Source of the DNA: an uncultured Selenomonadaceae bacterium
GTDB taxonomy: Bacteria; Bacillota; Negativicutes; Selenomonadales; Selenomonadaceae
Direction: 5' to 3'
Assembly (NCBI GenBank): GCA_910579115.1
Contig: CAJTSO010000014.1
Coordinates: 3,203-45,167 of the forward strand
Length of the DNA stretch: 41,965 nt
Of the stretch, positions 9,319 through 17,169 are shown one piece after another (position 1 is the stretch's first letter; each line of letters begins with the position of its first letter). The notes beneath the pieces were generated by a model, which saw only the letters and a list, made by a program, of their open reading frames with translations, did not search any database and was not told where the DNA came from. The translations under genes were made by a program, and so were the position numbers.

Positions 9319-10672
9319 GGGAAACACCCTTTACACTCATATGCAGCATATCCGACATATACCTGAGCTTCGGTTCGGTCATTCCCGGATAAACCCCGAT
9401 CCAGAAGGTATCACGCATGATCCTGTCCGTATTGGCCAGGCTGCCCGCCACCCGGTACCCTTCCCCGGTTTCCCTCATTTCATCAAAGCAGGGATGCTTA
9501 ATGAGATTACCGGCAAAGAGCATCCTCGTTTGTACTCCATGGCTTTCCAGGTACCTCACGATCTCATCCCTCGAGATACCGCTTTCGGGCTTTACGGTCA
9601 GCAAAAAACCAAACCAACTTGGCTCCGCCTTCTCCGCCGGCTCCGGCAGAATAAAATACTCCGCCAAATCCCCCAACGCCTCACGAAGATACTGCCAGTT
9701 TTCCCGCCGCTTCCTTATGAAATCCGGCAGCTTTTTCAGCTGGGCGCAGCCGATCGCCGCCTGCATTTCGGTAACCTTCAGGTTGTAGCCAAAATGGGAA
9801 TAAACGTACTTATGGTCATAGCCCTTCGGCAGCTGGCCGAACTGCCCGCTGAACCGGCAGCCGCAGGTATTATCCCGTCCGGAGCCGCACCAGCAGTCCC
9901 GGCCCCAATCCCGGAAGGACTCGATAAGCCTCTTAAGTTGGGGATTATTCGTATAGACAGCGCCCCCCTCCCCCATTGTCATGTGGTGGGGAGGATAAAA
10001 GCTGGAGGTGCCAATATCGCCGACTGTACCGGTATACTTCCACTCTCCGTCGATAAAGTACCGCGTGCCCAGGGCGTCGCAGTTGTCCTCCACCAGCCAC
10101 AGGCCGTGCTTTTCGCAAAAGGACTTAACCGCCGCCAAATCGAACGCGTTCCCCATGGTATGGGCGACCATTACCGCCTTTGTCTTGTCCGAAAGAGCAT
10201 CCTCCAATCCGGACACATCAATTTCATAGCTGGGGATAGCCACATCCACAAACACCGGCACGGCCCCGTACTGGATGATTGGCGCCACGGTAGTGGGGAA
10301 ACCAGCGGCCACGGTAATGACTTCATCCCCCCGCTTTATCCGCCGCTGGCCCAATTCCTTGGCCGTAAGGGCGGAAAACGCCAGCAGATTCGCTGAGGAA
10401 CCGGAATTAGTGAGGGAGCAGTACCTGACCCCCAAAAATGAGGCAAATTCCTTCTCGAATGCTTCACAGAACCGCCCCGTGGTAAGCCAGAAATCCAAAA
10501 CCGACTCCGTAAGGTTTACCAGCTCTTCTTCATCAAAAACCCGGCCGCCGTAGCCAATACGCTCTCCCGGCACATAGGCCGCCTCCTGGCCAAAAGCCGC
10601 CCCGTAGTAATCCCGCACGGCCTGTAACGCCTTTTCCCGCAGGCCGTCCATTGTCTTTTCCGCCTTTACCAT
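9311..10672 (-). CDS. rfbH: CDP-4-keto-6-deoxy-D-glucose 3-dehydrase (E1)
   Basis: 453 aa. This PMP-dependent, iron-sulfur enzyme removes the C3 hydroxyl of CDP-4-keto-6-deoxyglucose. The diagnostic replacement of the aminotransferase lysine by histidine is visible in SFYPPHHMTMGEGG, and the cysteine set for a [2Fe-2S] cluster is present around DCWCGSGRDNTCGC. The substrate loop GSSANLLA and the acid VEDNCDALG fit the family. The start ATG overlaps the stop of the upstream gene by 7 nt. The usual reductase partner (E3, ddhD/ascD), which feeds electrons to the cluster, is not in the window, so it must be elsewhere or be replaced by another reductase. The call is firm. Confidence 0.95.
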   Translation of the reverse strand: MVKAEKTMDGLREKALQAVRDYYGAAFGQEAAYVPGERIGYGGRVFDEEELVNLTESVLDFWLTTGRFCEAFEKEFASFLGVRYCSLTNSGSSANLLAFSALTAKELGQRRIKRGDEVITVAAGFPTTVAPIIQYGAVPVFVDVAIPSYEIDVSGLEDALSDKTKAVMVAHTMGNAFDLAAVKSFCEKHGLWLVEDNCDALGTRYFIDGEWKYTGTVGDIGTSSFYPPHHMTMGEGGAVYTNNPQLKRLIESFRDWGRDCWCGSGRDNTCGCRFSGQFGQLPKGYDHKYVYSHFGYNLKVTEMQAAIGCAQLKKLPDFIRKRRENWQYLREALGDLAEYFILPEPAEKAEPSWFGFLLTVKPESGISRDEIVRYLESHGVQTRMLFAGNLIKHPCFDEMRETGEGYRVAGSLANTDRIMRDTFWIGVYPGMTEPKLRYMSDMLHMSVKGVSHG

Positions 10673-12699
10673 TTCAGCCGCTCCTCCAACATTTTCCGCC
10701 CCTCCAGGTAATAGTCCTCCGCCTTGTAGTATTCATCATAATACTTTAACGTGTCTTTTCGGGAATATACGGCATTTTTCTGACTGAGTCCCCCTATCCA
10801 GGAAACGATGTGCTTCACGAATATATTTTTCATTTCCCATTTTATGGTCTCTTCAGATAACCCATACCGCTTGCAATAACGCAGCGTATCTATATAAGCC
10901 TTTATGAAAATACTGCAATAAGGCGCCAGCTTATCCTCTTTATCCAAAGCCTCGTATTCCTCCGGCGGCATGTTGACGGCTTCCCCGTTGTCACTCCTTG
11001 CCACTTCCAAATTGATCACCGCGTACTTTGGCATTTCCCTAAGCAGGCGAAGCTGCTTTTCCACATGCGAAAAATAAAAGTTTCTCTCGCAGTCCACATC
11101 TATCTTCCGGGCTATATCTGTCCTGAATCCCAACGCTCCTATCCAGGTACACCAGTAGGTCAAATCATGGAGATACTCATTTGCTCCGCTCCCGGTCACT
11201 ACCGTTCCCTTTCCCCCATATGGGAGAATGGAGATCATGCCGCAGTCCTGATTCTGCCTGACTACATCGAGGAGCTTATAAAGCGTCCCAATGGGATAAT
11301 AATCATCATCCCCGCAGGAAAACACATAAAGGCCCCTGGCCCGGTTGTATACCTGCTGAAAGTTTTGCGCTCCCCCGATATTCTCCGAATTTCTGATTGA
11401 AGTCAGATTTGGATATTTAGCGGAATATTTCAAAACCAGCTCCTCGGTCTCATCCTCAGAGTGGTTATCGGAAACAAGAATCTCAAACTGAGGGTCTTCT
11501 CCAACTGTATCAAATATAGCGGCCAGACACTTTCGCAAAAACACGGACCGGTTATATGTGGGCACGCCTATCGTTATCAGCGGCCGGGCCTCTTCTCTCT
11601 CTTTAAGCAGGGACTCTGCCTCCTGCTCATTGGCCGCCGCGGCATATTTCTGCGTCCGATAGTCGTACACCGCGACGATTCTCGCCGGATCCCCAGCCGC
11701 TACCGTATAAGCAGGTATATCGCCGGCTACAACGCTTCCACTTAATATCTGGGCAAAGCGACCTACCTTCACCCCGCAACGCACCGTCACATTATCCCCC
11801 AGAACGGCCCCATAATCGATAACCGTGCTTTCTCCTGCGGGAGCTTCGCCTTTGGGAACAATCCCGACGGAAACTTGTCCGCCGATTTTCACCTTATGAC
11901 CAATATATATTGGCGAAAGAAGCTCTCCATAGAAGTCATCCCCTATGGTCACTTCATCTCCAACCTGCATCACATATCTTTTCCCGCCGTCATCCCGGCC
12001 AAGGGTATACCGCTCCCTGTCGAATATATCAACAAACCTGCCCAATCGGACAAAATCCGTGGCCAGCTTCCTCATAGCCCCGCCATATATCGGTGATAAT
12101 TCCCGTATTATGCTCTGCCGTCTCTCCTCGTCCGATTTTACAAAAAAGCACATTGGCGCTTCCTGCGGCAGCGCAACACAGCGCAGCCCGTTTCGCCAAT
12201 ACTCCATAGCTGCCGCTCCGGGTATGGCTGCCCCCGACACGTTGGGAACCGGCAATTTCCCCTTTACGGCCCAAACCAGAGGCGACGGCACGATCATATT
12301 TCCCTCCTGACCGCCGCTGACAACCTTTACTTCTCCGCCTTCCCCCTCAATCGCAAAACAACCGATTAAATCACCGCTGTTTTCATCTAACGCGGCCCTG
12401 GTGCCCGCCACCGACACCATTCCTACCGATTCGTCCTCCAGGGCGGCCAGCATCTTATGAAAGAACTTCTCATCAATTATCAGGCAATCCGACTCAACAA
12501 AAAAATGATAGTACGCATCGCTCATATTCAGCCATTTGTAGAATACATTCCCTTCAGGGAGCCCGGCGGACACCTCTGCCTTGAATTGAAAACCCCCGGG
12601 CTTCTCCGCTTTGCGGAGCGCCTCCGCACACAGGGGCAGCGTCTCAGGATTTGTATTGATAACATGCACATAACATGCTTTTTTATTAACCGTGATCAT
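10666..12699 (-). CDS. Fusion: GT-like N-domain, hexapeptide acyltransferase fold, GT2 domain
   Basis: 677 aa. Residues ~1-215 resemble the PF13712-like units of the neighbours but are diverged (HFFVESDCLIIDEKFF). Residues ~235-345 form a left-handed beta-helix of hexapeptide repeats (TIGDDFYG, YIGHKVKIGGQVSVG, VIDYGAVLGDNVTVRCGVKVG, then AAGDPARIV at the end), the fold of sugar acyltransferases. Residues ~375-590 are GT2 (LITIGVPTYNRSVFLRKCLAA, VSDNHSEDET, CGDDDYY). The polypeptide could acylate and transfer a sugar, or the helix may only form a trimeric scaffold. It overlaps the gene upstream by 4 nt (ATGA) and rfbH downstream by 7 nt. The fusion order is unusual; the sugar is not predictable. 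Confidence 0.8.
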   Translation of the reverse strand: MITVNKKACYVHVINTNPETLPLCAEALRKAEKPGGFQFKAEVSAGLPEGNVFYKWLNMSDAYYHFFVESDCLIIDEKFFHKMLAALEDESVGMVSVAGTRAALDENSGDLIGCFAIEGEGGEVKVVSGGQEGNMIVPSPLVWAVKGKLPVPNVSGAAIPGAAAMEYWRNGLRCVALPQEAPMCFFVKSDEERRQSIIRELSPIYGGAMRKLATDFVRLGRFVDIFDRERYTLGRDDGGKRYVMQVGDEVTIGDDFYGELLSPIYIGHKVKIGGQVSVGIVPKGEAPAGESTVIDYGAVLGDNVTVRCGVKVGRFAQILSGSVVAGDIPAYTVAAGDPARIVAVYDYRTQKYAAAANEQEAESLLKEREEARPLITIGVPTYNRSVFLRKCLAAIFDTVGEDPQFEILVSDNHSEDETEELVLKYSAKYPNLTSIRNSENIGGAQNFQQVYNRARGLYVFSCGDDDYYPIGTLYKLLDVVRQNQDCGMISILPYGGKGTVVTGSGANEYLHDLTYWCTWIGALGFRTDIARKIDVDCERNFYFSHVEKQLRLLREMPKYAVINLEVARSDNGEAVNMPPEEYEALDKEDKLAPYCSIFIKAYIDTLRYCKRYGLSEETIKWEMKNIFVKHIVSWIGGLSQKNAVYSRKDTLKYYDEYYKAEDYYLEGRKMLEERLKW

Positions 12700-13594
12700 T
12701 TTTTATCTCCTGACTTATTGCACATCAGCCTGATTCCCTCAGCGAATTCAATCTTCGGTTTCCAGCCGGTGTCTCTCTTTAATTTTTCCGCTTTTACCAT
12801 TAAAGAATATATCGTGCCGGCAGGCTTCGCCCCGTATGACAAAGACCTGGAAGGCGCCGCCACCGACCTTACAGCCTCGGTAAATTCCTTCAACGGCCGG
12901 CAATCCCCATTGGCTATATTGTATATCTCCCCCTGGCGACCATACTCACCCAGCGCCGCCAACGCCTCCGCGCAGTCGCTGGAATACAGGTAATCCCAAT
13001 ACTGAGTCGCCGCCGACAGGGGGAAATCCTCTCCCGCCACAAGGGCCGCTATTAAATCCGGCAGCATCCTGCCTGGAGGCTCATATTTCCCATACACGCT
13101 GAATATCCGCCCCCAAATCCACTCCATTCCTAAGTCCGCAGCAAGCTGGCGGCTCAAGATACAGGCCGCCAGCTTCGCGCTTCCATAGGCGTCAATGGGC
13201 TGAGGCAGACATTCCTCTGTTATGAGCTCCTGCTTCGGCCCATATTCAGCCTGAGAACCGGTTGCCACAAACCGCTTGCAGCCCAACGCCTTAGCCGCCC
13301 GCAGCGCGGCCAGCGCCGCCGCTATATTTGGGCTCTGCTCAGCAAAATTATATCTTCCCCCCTGCCATGCCCCATGGAAAAAAATATCCGCCGAACCGCC
13401 GATCATCTCCGCCAACTGCTCATACTCTGACATATCGGCAGCGACCAGCTTCAGCCGGTTCGACTCCGCCAGCCTTGAATTATGCCGCGATTTTGGTCTG
13501 ACAACACAATAAACAAAATATCCATGGGCAATCAGCGCCTCCACCAAATTACAACCGACAAACCCGCCGCTCCGGTAACAACGGCACACTTCAT
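12696..13594 (-). pseudogene. NAD(P)-dependent sugar epimerase/reductase, frameshifted near its start
   Basis: The proper start is ATG 13594: AGGAGG lies 8 nt upstream and the reading begins MKCAVVTGA. Within the glycine-rich cofactor loop (about 13564-13578) one base is missing compared with the expected TGAGGFVG. The rest, in the other frame, reads GGFVGCNLVEALIAHGYFV and continues for about 290 codons to the stop. The body is an intact SDR: TGSQAEYG, DAYGSAKL (YxxxK), WDYLYSSDCAEAL. A GTG at 13589 could start an almost full protein but would destroy the Gly motif. Position beside rfbH/rfbG suggests a CDP-sugar 4-reductase of the abequose/paratose or YerF kind, closing the CDP-dideoxyhexose path. 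That role is inferred. The frameshift may be real or a sequence error. Confidence 0.72.
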
Positions 13595-13636
13595 CCCGCA
13601 GCCCTCCTCTTACATGGATATCGAAGCATCACAAGC

Positions 13637-14362
13637 CTACAGTTCAAAATCAAAGTAATGCGCTGCCGCGCACACTTCGTCAGGCTTCAGCCTCTTCACG
13701 CTGAACGCCCCGTCCCTATTCCTGTACGCGATGGAATCACTCAGTAGATCCTGCTTATACACCGTGCATCCAACCCCTACACTGCAACGGTCTCCCACTG
13801 TTACGTCACCGATGATGGCAGCGCCCGCCGAAAGGAACAGCCCCCGCCCAAGCTTAACGGACTTTGTCCAGTCCCCGCTGCCCGTATTAACCGTTACATT
13901 CTGCATTACCACCAACCCATCCGAATAACAGGCGTTCCCCAACACAGTCCCAACGGGGTGGCTTAACAAAAAAACATCCGGCAAACAATTCTTGTATGAC
14001 ACCCAGAAGCCATGTAAAGTCTTATTCAGTAAAATCAGCCTGTCACAAAAATGGGGGGGGCGGCTGCCTGATACCTTCCAGAGGCTGTTTGCCAAAAACC
14101 ATAAGAACGTAGCGTATTGGTCGCTGTGCAGGTGATAAAATCTCGCCTGACCTCCCTCGCGATAGCCCCTTACCCTGATATGACTGAAACACCGCTCCGT
14201 CCTCTCCAATGCCATATCCATAGCACGGCACACATCGTCTCCCTGAAATTCCTGCGAATCCGGGAACAAATTAACCAACTGTTTACCTATATACCTGGTC
14301 AACTCATCCTTACTCAGTGAACAAATCATATATCTCATCCCATATTCTATCTGGTTAATCAT
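13637..14362 (-). CDS. Serine-acetyltransferase-like hexapeptide acyltransferase
   Basis: Up to 241 aa. The C-terminal half has the left-handed beta-helix repeats of CysE-type acetyltransferases (GTVLGNACYSDGLVVMQNVTVN, KLGRGLFLSAGAAIIGDVTVGD, CSVGVGCTVY). Members found in glycan loci add O- or N-acetyl groups to sugars rather than to serine. The N-terminal ~110 residues are helical and lack a named domain. No good ribosome site precedes ATG 14362; ATG 14335 or 14326 could be the start. It is the first minus-strand gene after the inserted plus-strand cassette, so it probably needs its own promoter. An 8-bp homopolymer (14053-14060, coding Pro-Pro) lies inside. True cysteine synthesis is unlikely here. 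Confidence 0.72.
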   Translation of the reverse strand: MINQIEYGMRYMICSLSKDELTRYIGKQLVNLFPDSQEFQGDDVCRAMDMALERTERCFSHIRVRGYREGGQARFYHLHSDQYATFLWFLANSLWKVSGSRPPHFCDRLILLNKTLHGFWVSYKNCLPDVFLLSHPVGTVLGNACYSDGLVVMQNVTVNTGSGDWTKSVKLGRGLFLSAGAAIIGDVTVGDRCSVGVGCTVYKQDLLSDSIAYRNRDGAFSVKRLKPDEVCAAAHYFDFEL

Positions 14363-14795
14363 AAAATCGAACAGCTAAAGAAGATTTCAATCCATAGCGA
14401 CCCTCCGGGTCAAAAGTCTTCTGTCCAAAATCATCGACAAAGGAACCCTCACTATGGAACATCCCCATTCTAGCACACTTCGAAACATTCGTAAATCAGG
14501 GAAACATCCCTCCCTTGACGAATGCACCATGACGCAAAGCAGCTGCAAACCAGTCCATTTGCCGCGCCAAATTGCAGCGGCCGCTAATTGCGTCCATGTC
14601 ACGGCTCTTTACGATCTGCACCAGGGTAAATTACAGTGAACAGGCAATCATGGCCGCATACCTGAATATACAACCACACACAGTCAAACCGTCTATCGAT
14701 AACATCTGTCTGCTTTTTATTTTATTCAATTGTTTATTGCAATTCACCCACGAAACTAAACATCGGAATTTTTTATTTCGATTTACTCATTTACA
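14363..14795. other. Divergent intergenic region without a convincing gene
   Basis: This 430-bp stretch lies between the acetyltransferase gene (minus) and the ATPase cassette (plus). I see no conserved protein in it. A short perfect inverted repeat, GACCC-TCC-GGGTC, sits at 14399-14411, near the start of the minus-strand gene. The right part becomes AT-rich towards the ATPase promoter. A minus-strand promoter for the downstream half of the island would be expected here, but no clear -35/-10 pair was found. Confidence 0.6.
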
Positions 14796-14823
14796 TTGAC
14801 TTTTTACAAATTTTAACTATACT
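14796..14823 (+). promoter_or_regulatory. Sigma-A-type promoter for the ATPase-TOPRIM cassette
   Basis: TTGACT at 14796-14801 and TATACT at 14818-14823 are separated by 16 bp, in an AT-rich stretch. Transcription would begin near 14830, about 45 nt before the ATG at 14875. This is close to the vegetative consensus and supports independent expression of the cassette against the direction of the island. Confidence 0.7.
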
Positions 14824-14874
14824 AATGCTAACTTGATGTACGCATTTTGCTGCATGAGAAAAGGAGGGCTCATC

Positions 14875-16290
14875 ATGGACGGCACAATTGTCAGAATTGA
14901 GAGTATTGAAATCAGAAACTTCAAAAACGTCGGCTATGGGCGCCTTGAGTTTGGACATTCTCAGAAGGGTGAAAAGGCAAGCATTCTTGGGCTGTATGGA
15001 CAGAACGGCTCAGGAAAAACTGCGCTGATCGATGCCCTGGAGCTGCTTCGCCTTGCGCTTTGCGGCAGTCCGGTTCCACCTTGCTGTGCGGATTACATCA
15101 ATGTAGACAGCGAATATGCGACACTAAAGTACGGCTTCACGATAAATAACCATAAACGGGGCTGTGTTTACTCCGTTTCTTATGAAGTAAGTTTTCGCCG
15201 CGAGCTTGACCATACCGGACATAACACTGGACAGCCAACGCCTGAGGGAAATTACAAAACGGTGCTGTTCGATGAAGTTCTTTCCTGTTCCTGCGAATTT
15301 GAGGGCAAAAAATTTAGATTTGCACCTGTCATTGATACGAGAACCTCTGAAGACGTTGTTTTTCTCCCAGCCTCCAAGTATCAAGCGATCATCGGCAAGG
15401 ATGAGGAAGCCTTAAGGAATCTCTTGTTTGCGAAGCAGTTCACCCGTACTACATCCCGTTCTTTTATTTTTTCGAGCGAGCTGCTTAACATTGCCCGCCA
15501 AAACTGTACTGACGACCGCCATCTCTTTCTTATGGAAAGCCTTGTCTACTTCGGAAACTGCCGGTTCTTCGTAATTGGCACGGTTACTTCCGGTCTTATT
15601 AGCCTGAATGCTCTGCCACTTGCCTTTAACTATGCTGACAAGAGCCAGACGTCCACTGGCAATATCTTGCTGAAGCTTAATGAGCCATCGCTGATTCCGG
15701 AAAGAGCTTTTAATGTCGTCCACAAAGTTATAGATTGCATGAATGTTGTCTTACAGCAGCTCGTTCCCAAACTTACGATCAGTGTCAGAGATCTGGGGGC
15801 GGAGCTTTACCAAAATGGAACGGTTAGACGCCGCATCCAGCTTGTGTCCAATAAAAACAGCAGGGAAATCCCCTTGAGCTGTGAATCAGAGGGCATTAAA
15901 AAGCTCATTTCAATTTTGCAGCTTTTGATTGAAATATACAACAAGCCCACGATGACTGTTGCCATTGATGAATTGGATTCCGGTGTATTTGAATACCTGC
16001 TCGGTGAGTTACTGCGCATCATTGCAACAAAAGGCAAGGGACAGCTTGTCTTCACCTCCCATAATCTGCGCCCCCTGGAAGTATTGGATAAGCGCTTTAT
16101 TGCCTTTACGACAACGAATCCGCAAAACCGGTATATCCGCCTGAGCAATGTGAAATCAACAAATAACCTTCGTGATTTCTATTATCGGGACATCGTGCTG
16201 GGGGAACAGAGCGAACCCGTGTACGACATGACAAATAACAGTGAAATCGCGATGGCGTTCAGAGAGGCAGGCGATCCTGATGCCTCGTAA
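14875..16290 (+). CDS. ABC/OLD-like AAA ATPase, likely defence-system subunit
   Basis: 471 aa from ATG 14875, which has AGGAGG 7 nt upstream; a longer frame opens at 14833 but lacks a ribosome site. It starts with the SMC/RecF-like pattern IESIEIRNFKNVGYG. Walker A is GLYGQNGSGKTALIDAL. Near the C-terminus come a signature-like SCESEGIKKL, Walker B plus D-loop TVAIDELDSG, and the switch FTSHNLRPLE. The family (AAA_15/OLD-type ATPases) pairs with TOPRIM or other effectors in anti-phage systems such as OLD, PARIS and AbiL. The next gene overlaps it by 11 nt and has TOPRIM features, so the two probably form a complex. Assignment to a named system is not possible from the sequence alone. Confidence 0.85.
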   Translation: MDGTIVRIESIEIRNFKNVGYGRLEFGHSQKGEKASILGLYGQNGSGKTALIDALELLRLALCGSPVPPCCADYINVDSEYATLKYGFTINNHKRGCVYSVSYEVSFRRELDHTGHNTGQPTPEGNYKTVLFDEVLSCSCEFEGKKFRFAPVIDTRTSEDVVFLPASKYQAIIGKDEEALRNLLFAKQFTRTTSRSFIFSSELLNIARQNCTDDRHLFLMESLVYFGNCRFFVIGTVTSGLISLNALPLAFNYADKSQTSTGNILLKLNEPSLIPERAFNVVHKVIDCMNVVLQQLVPKLTISVRDLGAELYQNGTVRRRIQLVSNKNSREIPLSCESEGIKKLISILQLLIEIYNKPTMTVAIDELDSGVFEYLLGELLRIIATKGKGQLVFTSHNLRPLEVLDKRFIAFTTTNPQNRYIRLSNVKSTNNLRDFYYRDIVLGEQSEPVYDMTNNSEIAMAFREAGDPDAS

Positions 16291-16996
16291 GAAAATTGTA
16301 TTTGTCATCGTTGAAGGGCCCTCGGATGAGGGAGCTATCGGCGTTCTCTTGGATAAATTCTACGACAGCAAAGTTGTCCATGTTGAAGTTATGCATTGCG
16401 ACATTACCACCAAACTGGGTGTAGTGTCAGGCAATATCGTTGCCAAGATCGGCAATTTGGTCAAAAAATATGCCGGTCGGGTATTCAAGCCCGAAGATTT
16501 CAGTCAGATCATTCATATCGCGGATACGGACGGAGCGTTCATTCCGGACGATGCAGTTGTAAAGGATTCTACAGCTGCAAATCCTGTTTATTCCGTTACG
16601 GAAATCCGAACGCAAAGGAAAACAGGAATTGAAGCCCGGAATCGGCATAAGAGGGAAAATTTGGATAAGCTGTCCTCCACGCCTGCAATATGGAAAATAC
16701 CTTATCGGATTTACTATATGTCCTGCAACCTTGATCATGTGCTTTATGGAAAACTGAACAGCCCTGACGAAGAGAAAGAAAATGACTCCTACGCCTTTGC
16801 GAAAAAATACCGGGATGATATTCCCGGCTTTATAAGGTTTATCAGCGAATCGGACTTCTCCGTTATGAACAACTACCGTCAATCATGGCAGTATATCCGT
16901 GAAGGACTGCATTCCCTTGAGCGGCACAGCAATTTCGGGCTCAGCTTTCAGACAGAGGACAGCGATGCGGAAATCGATCCGCAAAATAAAAAGTAA
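16280..16996 (+). CDS. TOPRIM-like partner of the ATPase (RloB/AriB-like effector candidate)
   Basis: About 238 aa from ATG 16280, which overlaps the stop of the ATPase gene and fits translational coupling; an upstream ATG at 16241 lies deeper inside that gene. The protein opens KKIVFVIVEGPSDEGAIGVLL, giving the glutamate motif of a TOPRIM fold, and carries HIADTDGAF around residue 85, matching the DxD motif. This suggests a metal-dependent nuclease. A basic, helical C-terminal half follows (KTGIEARNRHKREN). RloB-like and DUF4435 proteins look similar in outline. With the upstream ATPase it makes a two-gene module that most resembles abortive-infection systems. The activity and trigger are inferred. 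Confidence 0.75.
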   Translation: MPRKKIVFVIVEGPSDEGAIGVLLDKFYDSKVVHVEVMHCDITTKLGVVSGNIVAKIGNLVKKYAGRVFKPEDFSQIIHIADTDGAFIPDDAVVKDSTAANPVYSVTEIRTQRKTGIEARNRHKRENLDKLSSTPAIWKIPYRIYYMSCNLDHVLYGKLNSPDEEKENDSYAFAKKYRDDIPGFIRFISESDFSVMNNYRQSWQYIREGLHSLERHSNFGLSFQTEDSDAEIDPQNKK

Positions 16997-17010
16997 CCAG
17001 TGAATATGGC

Positions 17011-17080
17011 ACAAGCCCCGTTATCGCCCTGCGCATGAGAACATCTCATGCAGAGCAATAACGGGGCTTGTGATTTTTCA
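17011..17080 (+). terminator. Strong intrinsic terminator after the ATPase-TOPRIM operon
   Basis: A long inverted repeat begins ACAAGCCCCGTTAT and closes ATAACGGGGCTTGT (17011-17071), with a 14-bp perfect outer stem and an imperfect inner stem ending GCATGAGA/TCTCATGC. It is followed by GATTTTT. It stands 15 nt after the stop at 16996. On the minus strand no T-run follows, so it acts mainly on the plus-strand operon. Confidence 0.85.
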
Positions 17081-17169
17081 GTCAAAAATATTTCTTGCGC
17101 ACGGCAAGGCAAACGGTAAAGGGAGCCTTTCAGTTGTTCATTTTCATTTTACAATCTACCGCCTGTCGG

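Noticed and set aside
9317..10396. Long plus-strand open frame of 359 codons
   Set aside because: It lies wholly opposite rfbH, whose motifs are clear; the plus frame shows no recognisable domain.
14387..14602. Minus-strand 71-codon frame in the divergent region
   Set aside because: No ribosome site and no recognisable motif; composition looks random.
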